From: Streptococcus sp. HMSC078D09
GTDB taxonomy: Bacteria > Bacillota > Bacilli > Lactobacillales > Streptococcaceae
Reading direction: 5' to 3'
Assembly (NCBI RefSeq): GCF_001813675.1
Contig: NZ_KV813678.1
Location: forward strand, 62,001 to 126,000
Length of the DNA: 64,000 nt
The position numbers and the translations under genes are program-made. This document shows positions 28,743 to 37,891 of this stretch, piece after piece (within the stretch, counting starts at the first letter, position 1; each line of letters begins with the position of its first letter). Under the pieces are notes generated by a model. That model ran no database searches. It was given only the letters and a program-made list of their open reading frames with translations, and had not been told where the DNA came from.

Positions 28743-28995
28743 AGGGAGTGAGAAAGAACTCCAATATAAAAAAGGTTGAAAAGGTTCCCCAAACCTTTTC
28801 AATCTTCCCACCCCCGCATAGCTCCAACAGTCTGGGAGACTGTTGGAGGTTGCAGATAAAGGAAACATTGTTTCCGTCCACATAGGTCATCTTTGGAGCT
28901 TAATAAGCGAACAAAGATACCAATCAACCACTGCGTCATACAGTTATGCCTATTAAACATCGAAGACTGGACAGTTTTTGCCCAGTCTTTTTTCT
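28743..28995 (+). repeat. Modular structured intergenic repeat, divergent copy 3
   Basis: It begins GGGAGTGAGAAAGAACT and has an inner stem GGTTGAAAAGGTT / AACCTTTTCAATC. The conserved TCCCACCCCCGCATAG (28806-28821) and CAACCACTGCGTC (28925-28937) are shared with copies 1 and 2, while the stems between them (CTCCAACAGTCT / AGACTGTTGGAG and GGAAACA/TGTTTCC) are different. A terminal hairpin GACTGG...CCAGTC is followed by six thymines. The 3' hairpin can terminate mutS transcripts and lies against the end of the convergent DUF3021 gene. Confidence 0.8.
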
Positions 28996-28996
28996 C

Positions 28997-29452
28997 TTAG
29001 TGGTTAGTAATGCTTTGATTGATTTCTTGAACTTGTTTTTTATAAAAATGATAAGAGACTAACCAGATGATCACGTAAACGAGGGTGAATTCGACAACGA
29101 GTGAGAGGTAAAATCCGAGTCGTGCTGGAAACCAGCCGGCCAAAGTAGCCAGAGGAATAAACCCAAGTAACATGAGTAGGTAATGGCTCAGAGTAGCCCG
29201 TAAGAGGCTCCAGTCTTTTTGAAAGAGGAGACTTCCGAAGCTAAAGAGGACCCCAATTGCACCCCAAACGAGGGCACAATAGAGCATGACCAGTGAGCCG
29301 TGAACATGATGCAAGAACATCCAGTGGCCGACTGCAGAATTGGGACTTAAGGGAAGGTACAACTCAGGTGAGAAGAGATAGGAAAAGAAGATGGATAGGA
29401 TGAGCCCGATGAGAATGCCTTTCAGGGCGTCAGAAAAAGATTGTTTTAGCAT
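28997..29452 (-). CDS. DUF3021 four-helix membrane protein
   Basis: A 151-residue protein with four hydrophobic helices (about 10-30, 45-70, 85-105 and 112-135) and a short C-terminal tail, matching the DUF3021 pattern. The ATG lies within the last bases of the upstream LytTR gene (seven-base overlap) with AAGGAG before it, so the pair is translated together. In streptococci a LytTR regulator followed by a small membrane protein usually forms a system in which the membrane protein holds the regulator inactive; that role is inferred here. Confidence 0.85.
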   Translation of the reverse strand: MLKQSFSDALKGILIGLILSIFFSYLFSPELYLPLSPNSAVGHWMFLHHVHGSLVMLYCALVWGAIGVLFSFGSLLFQKDWSLLRATLSHYLLMLLGFIPLATLAGWFPARLGFYLSLVVEFTLVYVIIWLVSYHFYKKQVQEINQSITNH

Positions 29453-29886
29453 GATAATTTCTCCTTAATGGCTTTCAAGTAACGACGGGAGGAGTAGGTC
29501 AGACTCCCGTTTTTAAGATAGATTTGCACCGATCCTCCACTGGTAAAGTGCAGGTGATCGATGGATTGGGTGTTAATAATTTCAGATTGGGAAATTTTGA
29601 GAAAGAAGGTCGGTAAGTCTTCAGATAGCTGATAGAGTGGACCAGTCAGGATAAAATGATCTGTCATGGTCTCACCAATCACTTGCCGATTTTCAATGTA
29701 AAAACGTTGGAATAGCTGGCTTTCGATCAGATAAGCTTCCCCATCCTTTTTGGCACGTAAGCGCCCTTTTTGATCCAGCTCTCTCGCAAAGTCTCGGATT
29801 TTCTCTACACGCGCAGACAGTGCAGGTGCTGTGATCATCACCGCTTCTTCTTGGAAGTGGGAATCAATTTGTACTTCAACTTTCAT
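29446..29886 (-). CDS. LytTR-family DNA-binding regulator without receiver domain
   Basis: A 146-residue protein. The C-terminal part (about 45-143) has the LytTR features: EAYLIESQLFQRFYIENRQVI, a central LPTFFLKISQSEIINTQSIDHL and the final GSLTYSSRRYLKAIKEKL. The N-terminal 40 residues are not a response-regulator receiver, so it is a stand-alone LytTR protein like those paired with membrane inhibitors in streptococci. It is transcribed divergently from mutL; an AAAGGAGG lies about 13 bases before the start. I saw no clear LytTR direct repeats in the upstream 110 bases. Confidence 0.85.
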   Translation of the reverse strand: MKVEVQIDSHFQEEAVMITAPALSARVEKIRDFARELDQKGRLRAKKDGEAYLIESQLFQRFYIENRQVIGETMTDHFILTGPLYQLSEDLPTFFLKISQSEIINTQSIDHLHFTSGGSVQIYLKNGSLTYSSRRYLKAIKEKLSC

Positions 29887-30084
29887 AAGATCGTTTCTCC
29901 CTCCTTTGGGTAAAGTCGGTTGGCCTGCTAGCCCGGCTCCTTCTTTACACTACTATTAAACACTTTTTCCAAAGGGAAGACAAGGGGATTTGTCTATGTG
30001 GTCGTTTTCTTTGCCTATGCGGTTTTTAAGGAAGAAGATGGGGACAAGCCTACGTTTTTTAAGAAAGGGAGTCTTGTGGATCTG

Positions 30085-30093
30085 TGGTATAAT
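30085..30093 (+). promoter_or_regulatory. mutL promoter (extended -10)
   Basis: TGGTATAAT with TATAAT at 30088-30093, 42 bases before the mutL ATG at 30136. No good -35 is visible. Confidence 0.65.
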
Positions 30094-30135
30094 AGAGCTA
30101 CGTGTATCGGTGAAAAAATAGGTAAAGGAGCAGAC

Positions 30136-32079
30136 ATGTCACAGATTATTGAATTGCCAGAAGTCTTAGCCAATCAGATTGCGGCGGGTGAAGTGATTGA
30201 ACGACCTGCTAGTGTGGTCAAGGAGTTGGTTGAAAACTCGATCGATGCTGGGGCTAGCCAGATCGTTGTTGAAATCGAAGAAGCAGGATTGAAGTCGATT
30301 CGGATTACAGACAATGGGGAAGGAATTGCGCACGATGAGGTCGCTTTAGCCCTCCGTCGACATGCGACCAGTAAGATCAAGAGTCAAGCGGATCTTTTTC
30401 GTATTCGAACGCTTGGTTTTCGTGGTGAGGCCATGCCTTCCATTGCTTCTGTCAGTATTCTAACCCTTCTAACGGCGCAAGAAGGAGCTGCCCACGGGAC
30501 CAAATTGGTCGCAAAGGGTGGCGAAATTGAGGAAGTGGAGCCAGCGACAAGCCCTGTCGGGACCAAGATCACAGTGGAAGATCTCTTTTTTAATACACCT
30601 GCTCGTCTCAAGTATTTAAAGAGCCAGCAGGCAGAGCTATCCCATATCGTGGATATTCTCAATCGCTTGAGCTTGGCCCATCCTGAGATCGCCTTTACCT
30701 TGATCAATGATGGAAAAGAAATGACCAAAACAGCGGGGACTGGCAATCTCCGGCAAGCGATTGCAGGTGTCTATGGACTTGCGTCTGCTAAGAAGATGGT
30801 GGCCATTGAAAATCGCGACCTAGATTTTGAAGTGACGGGCTTTGTGTCTTTGCCTGAATTGACTCGTGCCAATCGCAATTACATCAGTCTCTTTATCAAC
30901 GGCCGTTACATCAAGAATTTCTTGCTCAATCGAGCTATTTTAGACGGCTATGGCAGTAAACTCATGGTGGGTCGCTTTCCACTCGCGATCATTAATATCC
31001 AGATCGACCCTTACTTAGCGGATGTCAATGTTCACCCTACCAAGCAAGAGGTTCGTATTTCCAAAGAACGAGAACTGATGGCCTTGATCTCCCAGGCTAT
31101 TGCAAACGCTTTGAAAGAGCAGGACCTGATTCCGGATGCTCTAGAAAATCTAGCCAAGTCGACCATTCGCCGAACAGAAAAGCCAGTACAGACAACCCTG
31201 CCTTTAAAAGAAAACCGCCTCTATTATGACCGAGAGAGCCAAGATTTCAAGCTTCGACCAGAAGTGGCAGATCCTCAACGGCCTCTAGCAGATGAGACTG
31301 CTACTGAAGCTAGAATCCAAGAAAACCCAGTAGAAAAACCAACAAGCGCGATCAAGTTTGCGGAAAGAAAGGCTGTGGTTTATGATGAACTGGATCATCC
31401 AGAGTTGGATCTGGCTAGTCTAGACAAGGTCTATGATAAGTTGGATGGGGAAGAACATTCGACCTTCCCAGAGTTGGAATATTTTGGTCAGATGCATGGA
31501 ACCTATCTCTTTGCCCAAGGCAATGGGGGCCTTTATATCATTGACCAGCACGCGGCCCAAGAGCGGGTCAAATACGAAGAATACCGGGAGAGCATCGGGG
31601 ACGTAGACGGCAGTCAGCAACAACTGCTGGTGCCCTATATCTTTGAGTTCCCTGCAGACGATCTAATCCGCCTACAACAGCGCAAGCACCTCCTAGAAGA
31701 AGTGGGCGTCTACTTAGAAGAATACGGAGCCAACCAGTTGATCTTACGGGAGCATCCGATCTGGATGAAGGAGGAAGAGATCGAGTCGGGTATCTATGAA
31801 ATGTGTGATATGCTCCTCTTGACCAAGGAAGTGTCCATCAAGAAATACCGAGCTGAGTTGGCTATCATGATGTCCTGCAAACGCTCTATCAAGGCCAACC
31901 ATATACTGGACGATTACTCTGCACGCGACCTGATCTATCAACTGTCCCAATGTGACAACCCCTATAACTGCCCCCACGGCCGTCCCGTCTTGGTTAACTT
32001 TACCAAGTCAGATATGGAAAAGATGTTCCGACGTATTCAAGAAAATCACACCAGTCTACGGGAATTGGGCAAGTATTAA
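30136..32079 (+). CDS. mutL: DNA mismatch repair protein MutL (HexB)
   Basis: A 647-residue GHKL ATPase. I start at ATG 30136 ([20 protein letters not shown]) because AAAGGAG precedes it and the family begins there; an open frame 138 bases longer runs through the promoter. ATP motifs are [14 protein letters not shown] (about 25-38), DNGEGI and the signature [10 protein letters not shown] near 93-102. The C-terminal domain carries [12 protein letters not shown], the DQHA(X)2E(X)4E metal motif of endonuclease-type MutL, with CPHGRP near 618. A Gln/charged linker separates the domains. ruvA follows 20 bases later. Confidence 0.97.
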   Translation: MSQIIELPEVLANQIAAGEVIERPASVVKELVENSIDAGASQIVVEIEEAGLKSIRITDNGEGIAHDEVALALRRHATSKIKSQADLFRIRTLGFRGEAMPSIASVSILTLLTAQEGAAHGTKLVAKGGEIEEVEPATSPVGTKITVEDLFFNTPARLKYLKSQQAELSHIVDILNRLSLAHPEIAFTLINDGKEMTKTAGTGNLRQAIAGVYGLASAKKMVAIENRDLDFEVTGFVSLPELTRANRNYISLFINGRYIKNFLLNRAILDGYGSKLMVGRFPLAIINIQIDPYLADVNVHPTKQEVRISKERELMALISQAIANALKEQDLIPDALENLAKSTIRRTEKPVQTTLPLKENRLYYDRESQDFKLRPEVADPQRPLADETATEARIQENPVEKPTSAIKFAERKAVVYDELDHPELDLASLDKVYDKLDGEEHSTFPELEYFGQMHGTYLFAQGNGGLYIIDQHAAQERVKYEEYRESIGDVDGSQQQLLVPYIFEFPADDLIRLQQRKHLLEEVGVYLEEYGANQLILREHPIWMKEEEIESGIYEMCDMLLLTKEVSIKKYRAELAIMMSCKRSIKANHILDDYSARDLIYQLSQCDNPYNCPHGRPVLVNFTKSDMEKMFRRIQENHTSLRELGKY

Positions 32080-32099
32080 ACAAACAATAAAGGAAGATT

Positions 32100-32693
32100 A
32101 TGTACGAATACATTAAAGGAATTTTAACGAAAATCACTGCTAAATACATTGTGGTAGAAACAGCTGGGATCGGCTATCTCTTGCATGTGGCCAATCCCTA
32201 TGCCTACTCTGGCAAAATGAATCAAGAGGTGCAAGTCTATCTGCACCAAGTGGTCCGTGAAGACGCTCACCTTCTCTATGGCTTTGCGACAGAGGAAGAG
32301 AAACAGCTCTTTTTAAACTTGATCTCAGTCTCTGGGATTGGACCTGTCTCAGCTCTGGCTATCATTGCTGCGGATGACAATGCAGGCCTTGTCCAAGCTA
32401 TCGAAAGCAAGAACATCACCTACTTGACCAAGTTTCCAAAGATCGGCAAGAAAACAGCCCAACAGATGGTGCTGGACTTGGAAGGTAAGATCAATCTTGA
32501 TCTAGAAGATGCACCGGCTCAGTCCAAAGCCAAAGTTGCAGAAGAAAACCAAGCCCTTGAAGAAGCTATGGAAGCCATGTTGGCATTGGGCTACAAAGCA
32601 ACGGAACTCAAGAAAATCAAGAAATTCTTTGAAGGAACTTCTGATACTGCTGAAAACTACATCAAGTCTGCCCTTAAGATGTTGGTCAAATAG
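32100..32693 (+). CDS. ruvA: Holliday junction DNA helicase subunit RuvA
   Basis: A 197-residue protein: N-terminal OB fold ([20 protein letters not shown]), two helix-hairpin-helix motifs ([19 protein letters not shown] near 70-88 and [18 protein letters not shown] near 108-125), an acidic linker and a C-terminal RuvB-contact domain ([19 protein letters not shown]). RuvA binds four-way junctions and recruits RuvB. It is cotranscribed with mutL and tag. Confidence 0.97.
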   Translation: MYEYIKGILTKITAKYIVVETAGIGYLLHVANPYAYSGKMNQEVQVYLHQVVREDAHLLYGFATEEEKQLFLNLISVSGIGPVSALAIIAADDNAGLVQAIESKNITYLTKFPKIGKKTAQQMVLDLEGKINLDLEDAPAQSKAKVAEENQALEEAMEAMLALGYKATELKKIKKFFEGTSDTAENYIKSALKMLVK

Positions 32694-32702
32694 GAGAAGA
32701 AG

Positions 32703-33269
32703 ATGCCAAAACGTTGTGGATGGGTTAAAATGACCAATCCGTTATATATAGCCTACCATGATGAGGAATGGGGACAGCCCCTCCATGATGACCAAGCGCT
32801 TTTTGAGTTGCTCTGTATGGAGACTTATCAGGCCGGTCTATCTTGGGAAACGGTCCTCAATAAACGGCAGGCTTTCCGAGAGTCTTTTCATGGCTATCAC
32901 CTTCAAAGTGTCGCGGAGATGACGGATGAGGAACTGGAGGCTTTGATGGACAATCCAGCTATCATCCGAAATCGTGCTAAGATCTTTGCGACACGGGCCA
33001 ATGCTCAAGCCTTTCTACAAATCCAGGAGGAATTTGGATCGTTTGATGCTTATCTTTGGTCTTTTGTCGATGGAAAAACTATCGTCAATGATGTCCCAGA
33101 TTACCGGCAGGCTCCAGCGAAGACAGCTCTTTCTGAGAAGCTAGCCAAGGACCTCAAAAAACGTGGTTTTAAGTTCACAGGACCAGTCGCAGTTTTATCC
33201 TACCTACAAGCAGCAGGCCTGGTCAATGACCATGAGAATGCTTGTGACTGGAAAAGTGGAAATAAGTGA
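32703..33269 (+). CDS. tag: DNA-3-methyladenine glycosylase I
   Basis: A 188-residue Tag-family glycosylase that removes 3-methyladenine. Start MPKRCGWVKMTNPLYIAYHDEEWG includes the zinc-binding Cys (Cys5) and His19 of the family, with the matching His/Cys near the end (NDHENACDW). The catalytic pocket segment METYQAGLSWETVLNKRQAFR is near 39-59. It lies nine bases after ruvA with AGGAGAAG as ribosome site and ends a repair operon. Confidence 0.96.
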   Translation: MPKRCGWVKMTNPLYIAYHDEEWGQPLHDDQALFELLCMETYQAGLSWETVLNKRQAFRESFHGYHLQSVAEMTDEELEALMDNPAIIRNRAKIFATRANAQAFLQIQEEFGSFDAYLWSFVDGKTIVNDVPDYRQAPAKTALSEKLAKDLKKRGFKFTGPVAVLSYLQAAGLVNDHENACDWKSGNK

Positions 33270-33304
33270 CGTTAGATGTCTAGAACATCGGAGAATATAG
33301 AAAA

Positions 33305-33335
33305 AAAGCTGAGAAATTCTTCCCAGCTTTATTTG
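33305..33335. terminator. Bidirectional terminator between tag and the S66 peptidase gene
   Basis: AAAGCTG pairs with CAGCTTT, flanked by an A-run on the left and TTATTTGTT on the right, so it can terminate both converging genes. Confidence 0.75.
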
Positions 33336-34360
33336 TTATAGTCAAAGTGGATGACTTGCTCCGTTGCATCTACATGGGCGTGGACTCCGAAGGGGACAAT
33401 TGCTCTTGGAGTTGCGTGTCCAACATTTAGATTATAGACAATCGGGATATTGCTATCAATGATATCCAATAGTGCCTCTTTATAGTCGTCATAGAAAGTT
33501 TCATCCATAGGTTTTCCGACCAAGAGTCCACTGATGACCTCGAATATACCAGTTTCCTTTAAAGTCCGCAACATCTTTTTGAAGTCTTCAGGATTAGGCT
33601 TTTCTTGGCTGGTTTCTAGCAAGAGGATTTTTCCTTCCCAGTCGGATAAGTCAGGGAAAAGTTTGTATTTTTGGCAGAGGTCTGTGCTATCTGCGTGTAG
33701 AGAGTTGTCAAAAATATCATAGAGAGACTCAAGACAACCACCGAGGATTTCCCCTTCGAATTGAGCATTGCTTTGTAACAAGTCAAAACCTGTATTTGCA
33801 TGACTAACACGAGGTGTTCCCAGAGCCTTGGGACTAAAATCAGTCCGTTCCTCGTACCAAACGTTACTAGGGCGAATTTCTGAGATTTTTCCAGTCTCAA
33901 TCAATTCTTTAAAGTAGTGGCGGCTATATGGCAACATTTCCTTGTCTAATTCACAAATGTCTGCAAAAAAGGATTGCCCATAAAAAGTCTTGATTCCTAG
34001 TTTATGCAACATGAGATGGTTCATGGTCGTATCCGAGAAGCCAAGAAAAATCTTTTGCTTGATAACCTTTTGTAGTTGGTCATTTTCAAAAAGATGGGGC
34101 AATAAACGATAGGTATCGTTTCCACCGATGGCGCATAAGATCATGTCGATGCTATCATCAGAAAATGCCTGAATCAAATCCTCCGCACGAGCTTCAGGAT
34201 GTTCTTTGATAAAGTCTAAGCCTTTTAGTGAATGAGGTAAAAAGATAGGATTGAGTCCCAGGTCTTTGAGTCGTTGGACCCCCAAGTCCACTTCATGCTT
34301 GACAAAGTCCTCTCCGATAATCCCACTAGATAAACTTATAATACCAATAGTAGAAACCAT
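33329..34360 (-). CDS. S66-family peptidase (LD-carboxypeptidase / MccF-like)
   Basis: A 343-residue cytoplasmic-type serine peptidase without a signal peptide. The nucleophile is Ser109 in LGFSDTT, preceded by the conserved CAIGGNDTYRLLPHL. The catalytic Glu is in EILGGCLESLYD near 205-216, and the His is in NVGHATPRA near 318-326, which gives the S66 Ser-Glu-His triad. Members are either LD-carboxypeptidases in wall recycling or MccF-like immunity proteins that cleave microcin C-type acyl adenylates; the sequence alone does not decide. It has its own promoter and AGGAGG site. Confidence 0.88.
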   Translation of the reverse strand: MVSTIGIISLSSGIIGEDFVKHEVDLGVQRLKDLGLNPIFLPHSLKGLDFIKEHPEARAEDLIQAFSDDSIDMILCAIGGNDTYRLLPHLFENDQLQKVIKQKIFLGFSDTTMNHLMLHKLGIKTFYGQSFFADICELDKEMLPYSRHYFKELIETGKISEIRPSNVWYEERTDFSPKALGTPRVSHANTGFDLLQSNAQFEGEILGGCLESLYDIFDNSLHADSTDLCQKYKLFPDLSDWEGKILLLETSQEKPNPEDFKKMLRTLKETGIFEVISGLLVGKPMDETFYDDYKEALLDIIDSNIPIVYNLNVGHATPRAIVPFGVHAHVDATEQVIHFDYNK

Positions 34361-34624
34361 ATCTCATCCTCCTAGAAATAAATTGATGCTATTGTATCAC
34401 AAAAAATGAGGGGAAACAACAAGAATTAGAGCCAGAAGAAGGCTTTTAGATCAAGAAAGAAGAAAAAAGCAACCGCTCGATATGGTTGCTTCAGAATAGA
34501 GATAAGCTCTATCAACAATAGAAAATAGCCCTTTAGAAGTTGATTACCACATAGTTAAAACTCTTAGGAATGTTGATGTAATAGTGTTTCTAAGAGTTTT
34601 TCACTTTATACTCTAAAAGAAAAA
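34361..34624. promoter_or_regulatory. Divergent spacer: S66 gene promoter plus two hairpins
   Basis: On the minus strand, TGATACAAT (ATTGTA on plus at 34391-34396) is an extended -10 for the S66 gene. Further right is AAGCAACC / GGTTGCTT (about 34467-34492), which on the minus strand is followed by a U-run and so looks like a leftward terminator. A third element, AAAACTCTTAG / CTAAGAGTTTTT (about 34557-34601), has T-rich ends on both strands. No gene is supported here; a leftward small RNA is possible. Confidence 0.5.
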
Positions 34625-34672
34625 GATTGAAGAAAGTTGTCCAAAATGAACTTTATCTTCAATCTGTTTTTT
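34625..34672. terminator. Strong bidirectional hairpin before cinA
   Basis: GATTGAAGA pairs with TCTTCAATC, and inside it AAGTT with AACTT; thymine runs follow on both strands. It insulates the cinA-recA promoter although no rightward gene precedes it. Confidence 0.75.
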
Positions 34673-34690
34673 AAATAATTTAGGAAATTG

Positions 34691-34718
34691 TGTTAAAATG
34701 AAATGAAAATTACGAATA
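34691..34718 (+). promoter_or_regulatory. cinA-recA promoters: housekeeping -10 and SigX cin-box
   Basis: TGTTAAAAT (TAAAAT at 34694-34699) is an extended -10 for the vegetative sigma factor. TACGAATA at 34711-34718 is a perfect cin-box, the -10 element recognised by the competence factor SigX (ComX) in streptococci. The box ends 18 bases before the cinA ATG, so a SigX transcript would have a leader of only about a dozen bases, just enough for GGGAGG. cinA-recA is a known late competence operon in pneumococcus, which supports the call. Confidence 0.85.
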
Positions 34719-34736
34719 GTATAAGTGGGAGGCACC

Positions 34737-36005
34737 ATGAAGGCGGAAATTATTGCAGTTGGAACAGAAATTCTAACAGGACAAATTGTGAACACCAATG
34801 CTCAATTCTTGTCTGAAAAATTGGCTAGTTTAGGAATTGATGTCTATTATCATGTGGCGGTAGGAGACAATGAAGGCCGTCTCTTCTCGACCATTGAGAC
34901 AGCTTCAAAACGCAGTGATTTGGTGATTTTATGCGGTGGACTTGGGCCAACAGAGGATGATTTGACCAAGCAAACCCTTGCTAAGTTTTTAGGGAAAGAA
35001 CTGGTTTTTGATCCGACAGCGCTTGCTAAACTCGACACCTTCTTTGCCAGTCGCCCTGATTATGTCCGGACGCCCAATAATGAGCGACAAGCACAAATGA
35101 TTGCCGGATCAATCCCCCTTCAAAACCGTACAGGTCTCGCGGTTGGAGGTTTGATTGAAGTCGATGATGTGACCTATGTCGTTCTACCTGGTCCGCCAAG
35201 TGAGTTAAAACCCATGGTCAATGAACAATTGGTGCCTCATTTGACAACAGGGGAACAGCTCTTTTCAAGAGTCTTGCGCTTCTTTGGGATTGGGGAAAGC
35301 CAGCTGGTTACGATCCTAGCAGATATCATTGAAGAGCAGAGTGATCCGACGGTTGCCCCTTATGCCAAGACGGGAGAAGTAACCTTGCGTCTATCTACAA
35401 AGGCGAAGGATCAAGCTTCAGCGGATGCTAAGCTCGATGTCTTAGAAAAGGAAATCTTATCACGTCACACGCTGGACCATCAACCCTTGCAAGAGTTGTT
35501 TTATGGTTATGGGGATGACAATTCGATGGCCAAGGTTGCCTTTGATCTCTTGAAACGGACTGGTAAGACCATTACAGCTGCAGAAAGCCTGACGGCTGGC
35601 CTCTTTCAAGCGACTTTGGCAGATTTTTCAGGGGCGTCCAGCATCTTCGCGGGTGGTTTTGTCACCTATAGTCTGGAAGAAAAAAGCAAGATGTTGTCTA
35701 TTCCAGCTCAAGAGTTGGAGCAACATGGAGTTGTGTCTCATTTTACAGCACAAGCCATGGCTTCACAGGCCCGTAAGTTAACAGGATCCGATTATGGTGT
35801 TAGCCTAACCGGAGTTGCGGGGCCAGATAGTCTGGAAGGGCATCCAGCAGGGACCGTCTTTATCGGACTTGCGACTCCAAATGGAGTGGATAGTGTCCAA
35901 GTCAATATCGCCGGACGTAGCCGGGCGGATGTCCGCGAAATTGCAGTTCTTCATGCCTTTAATTTGGTACGCTTGGCTGTATTAAATGGTGAAAATTTGG
36001 TATAA
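34737..36005 (+). CDS. cinA: Competence/damage-inducible protein CinA
   Basis: A 422-residue protein. I use ATG 34737 ([21 protein letters not shown]) with GGGAGG before it. The N-terminal MoCF-like domain (about 1-170, with [13 protein letters not shown]) is joined to a C-terminal CinA deamidase-type domain (about 260-415, [27 protein letters not shown] and [25 protein letters not shown]). In pneumococcus CinA is competence-induced and associates with RecA. Here it precedes recA by 119 bases and begins at a SigX box. Confidence 0.95.
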   Translation: MKAEIIAVGTEILTGQIVNTNAQFLSEKLASLGIDVYYHVAVGDNEGRLFSTIETASKRSDLVILCGGLGPTEDDLTKQTLAKFLGKELVFDPTALAKLDTFFASRPDYVRTPNNERQAQMIAGSIPLQNRTGLAVGGLIEVDDVTYVVLPGPPSELKPMVNEQLVPHLTTGEQLFSRVLRFFGIGESQLVTILADIIEEQSDPTVAPYAKTGEVTLRLSTKAKDQASADAKLDVLEKEILSRHTLDHQPLQELFYGYGDDNSMAKVAFDLLKRTGKTITAAESLTAGLFQATLADFSGASSIFAGGFVTYSLEEKSKMLSIPAQELEQHGVVSHFTAQAMASQARKLTGSDYGVSLTGVAGPDSLEGHPAGTVFIGLATPNGVDSVQVNIAGRSRADVREIAVLHAFNLVRLAVLNGENLV

Positions 36006-36006
36006 T
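35998..36006 (+). promoter_or_regulatory. Internal recA promoter
   Basis: TGGTATAAT (TATAAT at 36001-36006) overlaps the cinA stop codon and lies about 120 bases before recA, giving recA expression independent of competence. The leader to recA is long with no clear stem. Confidence 0.65.
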
Positions 36007-36124
36007 GAAGCTTGTGCCAAATGGAAGAATAATTCTAAAAATGGATAGAAAATGTGCCTTCAAAGGACGGAAATCGTTGGTGAGTGGAGTGCATTTCCTG
36101 TATAGCAAAAAATAGGAGAAAAGA

Positions 36125-37270
36125 ATGGCGAAAAAACAGAAAAAATTAGATGATATCACTAAGAAATTTGGAGATGAGCGTGAAAAAGCGCTCAACGATG
36201 CCCTGAAGTTGATCGAAAAAGACTTTGGTAAAGGATCCATCATGCGTTTGGGTGAACGTGCAGAGCAAAAAGTACAAGTCATGAGCTCTGGTTCCTTGGC
36301 GCTTGATATTGCCTTGGGTGCTGGTGGTTATCCGAAAGGTCGGATCATCGAAATCTATGGTCCAGAATCATCTGGTAAAACAACCGTTGCCCTCCATGCA
36401 GTAGCTCAAGCACAGAAAGAAGGAGGCATTGCAGCCTTTATCGATGCGGAGCATGCCTTGGATCCATCTTATGCAGCAGCTCTCGGAGTCAATATCGACG
36501 AACTTCTCTTGTCTCAACCAGACTCAGGGGAACAAGGACTTGAAATTGCTGGTAAATTGATCGACTCTGGTGCGGTTGATTTGGTGGTTGTCGACTCTGT
36601 TGCGGCTTTGGTCCCACGTGCGGAAATCGATGGAGATATCGGGGATAGCCACGTTGGATTGCAAGCGCGAATGATGAGCCAAGCGATGCGTAAGCTTGGA
36701 GCTTCGATCAATAAGACCAAGACCATTGCCATCTTTATCAACCAATTGCGTGAAAAAGTTGGAGTCATGTTTGGGAACCCTGAAACCACACCTGGTGGTC
36801 GTGCCCTGAAATTCTACGCTTCTGTCCGTCTAGATGTTCGTGGAAACACTCAAATCAAGGGGACTGGGGACCAAAAAGATACCAACGTTGGTAAGGAAAC
36901 CAAGATCAAGGTTGTGAAGAACAAGGTAGCTCCACCGTTCAAAGAAGCCATGGTTGAAATCATGTATGGGGAAGGAATTTCACGTACAGGTGAATTGGTG
37001 AAGATTGCAACAGATTTGGATATCATCCAAAAAGCGGGTGCGTGGTACTCCTATAATGGCGAAAAAATTGGTCAAGGATCTGAAAATGCTAAGAAATTCT
37101 TGGCTGACCACCCAGAAATTTTTGACGAAATCGACCACAAGGTTCGGGTTCATTTTGGTTTGATCGAAGAAGACGAAGCAGTGAAAACCCTTGATAAAAC
37201 TGAAGAAGCAGCTCCAGTCGTAGAAGAAGTAACTCTAGATTTAGATGACGCGATTGAAATTGAAGATTAA
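36125..37270 (+). CDS. recA: Recombinase RecA
   Basis: A 381-residue RecA with N-terminal helix [24 protein letters not shown], Walker [15 protein letters not shown] near 76-89, Walker [11 protein letters not shown] near 150, loop L2 region [27 protein letters not shown] near 205-230, and an acidic tail rich in Glu/Asp. It forms filaments on single-stranded DNA for strand exchange in repair and transformation. It follows cinA and precedes spx with its own stop-region spacing. Confidence 0.99.
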   Translation: MAKKQKKLDDITKKFGDEREKALNDALKLIEKDFGKGSIMRLGERAEQKVQVMSSGSLALDIALGAGGYPKGRIIEIYGPESSGKTTVALHAVAQAQKEGGIAAFIDAEHALDPSYAAALGVNIDELLLSQPDSGEQGLEIAGKLIDSGAVDLVVVDSVAALVPRAEIDGDIGDSHVGLQARMMSQAMRKLGASINKTKTIAIFINQLREKVGVMFGNPETTPGGRALKFYASVRLDVRGNTQIKGTGDQKDTNVGKETKIKVVKNKVAPPFKEAMVEIMYGEGISRTGELVKIATDLDIIQKAGAWYSYNGEKIGQGSENAKKFLADHPEIFDEIDHKVRVHFGLIEEDEAVKTLDKTEEAAPVVEEVTLDLDDAIEIED

Positions 37271-37307
37271 TTTTTTTCAAAATAGGTCGCTAGACTGATG
37301 GTTTTTG

Positions 37308-37337
37308 TGTTATAATTTAATACGATAGTATTATCGT
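37308..37337 (+). promoter_or_regulatory. spx promoter with adjacent palindrome
   Basis: TGTTATAAT (TATAAT at 37311-37316) is an extended -10. Five bases later comes ACGATAGTATTATCGT (37322-37337), an inverted repeat covering the expected transcription start. It could be an operator or the first hairpin of the transcript. Confidence 0.6.
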
Positions 37338-37357
37338 GTAGCGAAAGGAGTGCATGC

Positions 37358-37756
37358 ATGATTAAAATTTATACAGTGTCAAGTTGCACCAGCTGTAAAA
37401 AAGCAAAGACTTGGCTCAACGCTCACCAGCTAACTTATAAAGAACAAAACCTCGGTAAGGAAGGGATCACCAAAGAAGAATTGTTGGATATCCTTACAAA
37501 GACTGAAAATGGAGTGGCAAGTATTGTCTCTTCAAAAAATCGATACGCTAAAAATCTAGGAGTGGACATCGAAGACTTGAGTGTCAATGAAGTCATTGAC
37601 ATCATCATGGAAACACCTCGTATTCTTAAAAGTCCGATCTTGGTAGATGACAAACGTCTCCAAGTGGGTTACAAAGAAGACGATATTCGTGCCTTCTTGC
37701 CACGATCAGTTCGAAATGTAGAAAATGCAGAAGCGCGGATGCGTGCAGCTCTTTAA
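37358..37756 (+). CDS. spx: Spx/ArsC-family transcriptional regulator
   Basis: A 132-residue Spx protein with redox Cys10-X-X-Cys13 (SCTSC) in the thioredoxin-like fold and the family's C-terminal segment LPRSVRNVENAEARMRAAL. Spx binds the RNA polymerase alpha subunit to redirect transcription in oxidative stress. Streptococci encode two paralogues (SpxA1 and SpxA2); I cannot tell which from sequence alone. AAAGGAG precedes the ATG. Confidence 0.92.
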   Translation: MIKIYTVSSCTSCKKAKTWLNAHQLTYKEQNLGKEGITKEELLDILTKTENGVASIVSSKNRYAKNLGVDIEDLSVNEVIDIIMETPRILKSPILVDDKRLQVGYKEDDIRAFLPRSVRNVENAEARMRAAL

Positions 37757-37764
37757 AACGATTG

Positions 37765-37796
37765 AAAATCAGAAACAATTTGTTTCTGATTTTTTC
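37765..37796 (+). terminator. Terminator of spx
   Basis: AAAATCAGAAACA pairs with TGTTTCTGATTTT around a 3-base loop, running into a T-rich tract. Confidence 0.93.
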
Positions 37797-37891
37797 TTTT
37801 TAAAAATCGAAATGGAAAGCAGTTTACTGCGCCATTTTACGAAATCTATGATACAATATTTTAGAAAACAATAACTAGTAAGGAATGGAAA

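Noticed and set aside
29998-30135. Longer N-terminus for MutL
   Set aside because: The extra 46 codons cross the promoter, and the family begins at MSQIIELP.
32103-32110. TACGAATA, a perfect cin-box match at the start of ruvA
   Set aside because: It encodes the Tyr-Glu-Tyr of the conserved RuvA N-terminus (MYEYI) and lies inside the coding region just after the ATG, so chance from codon use is the simplest explanation.
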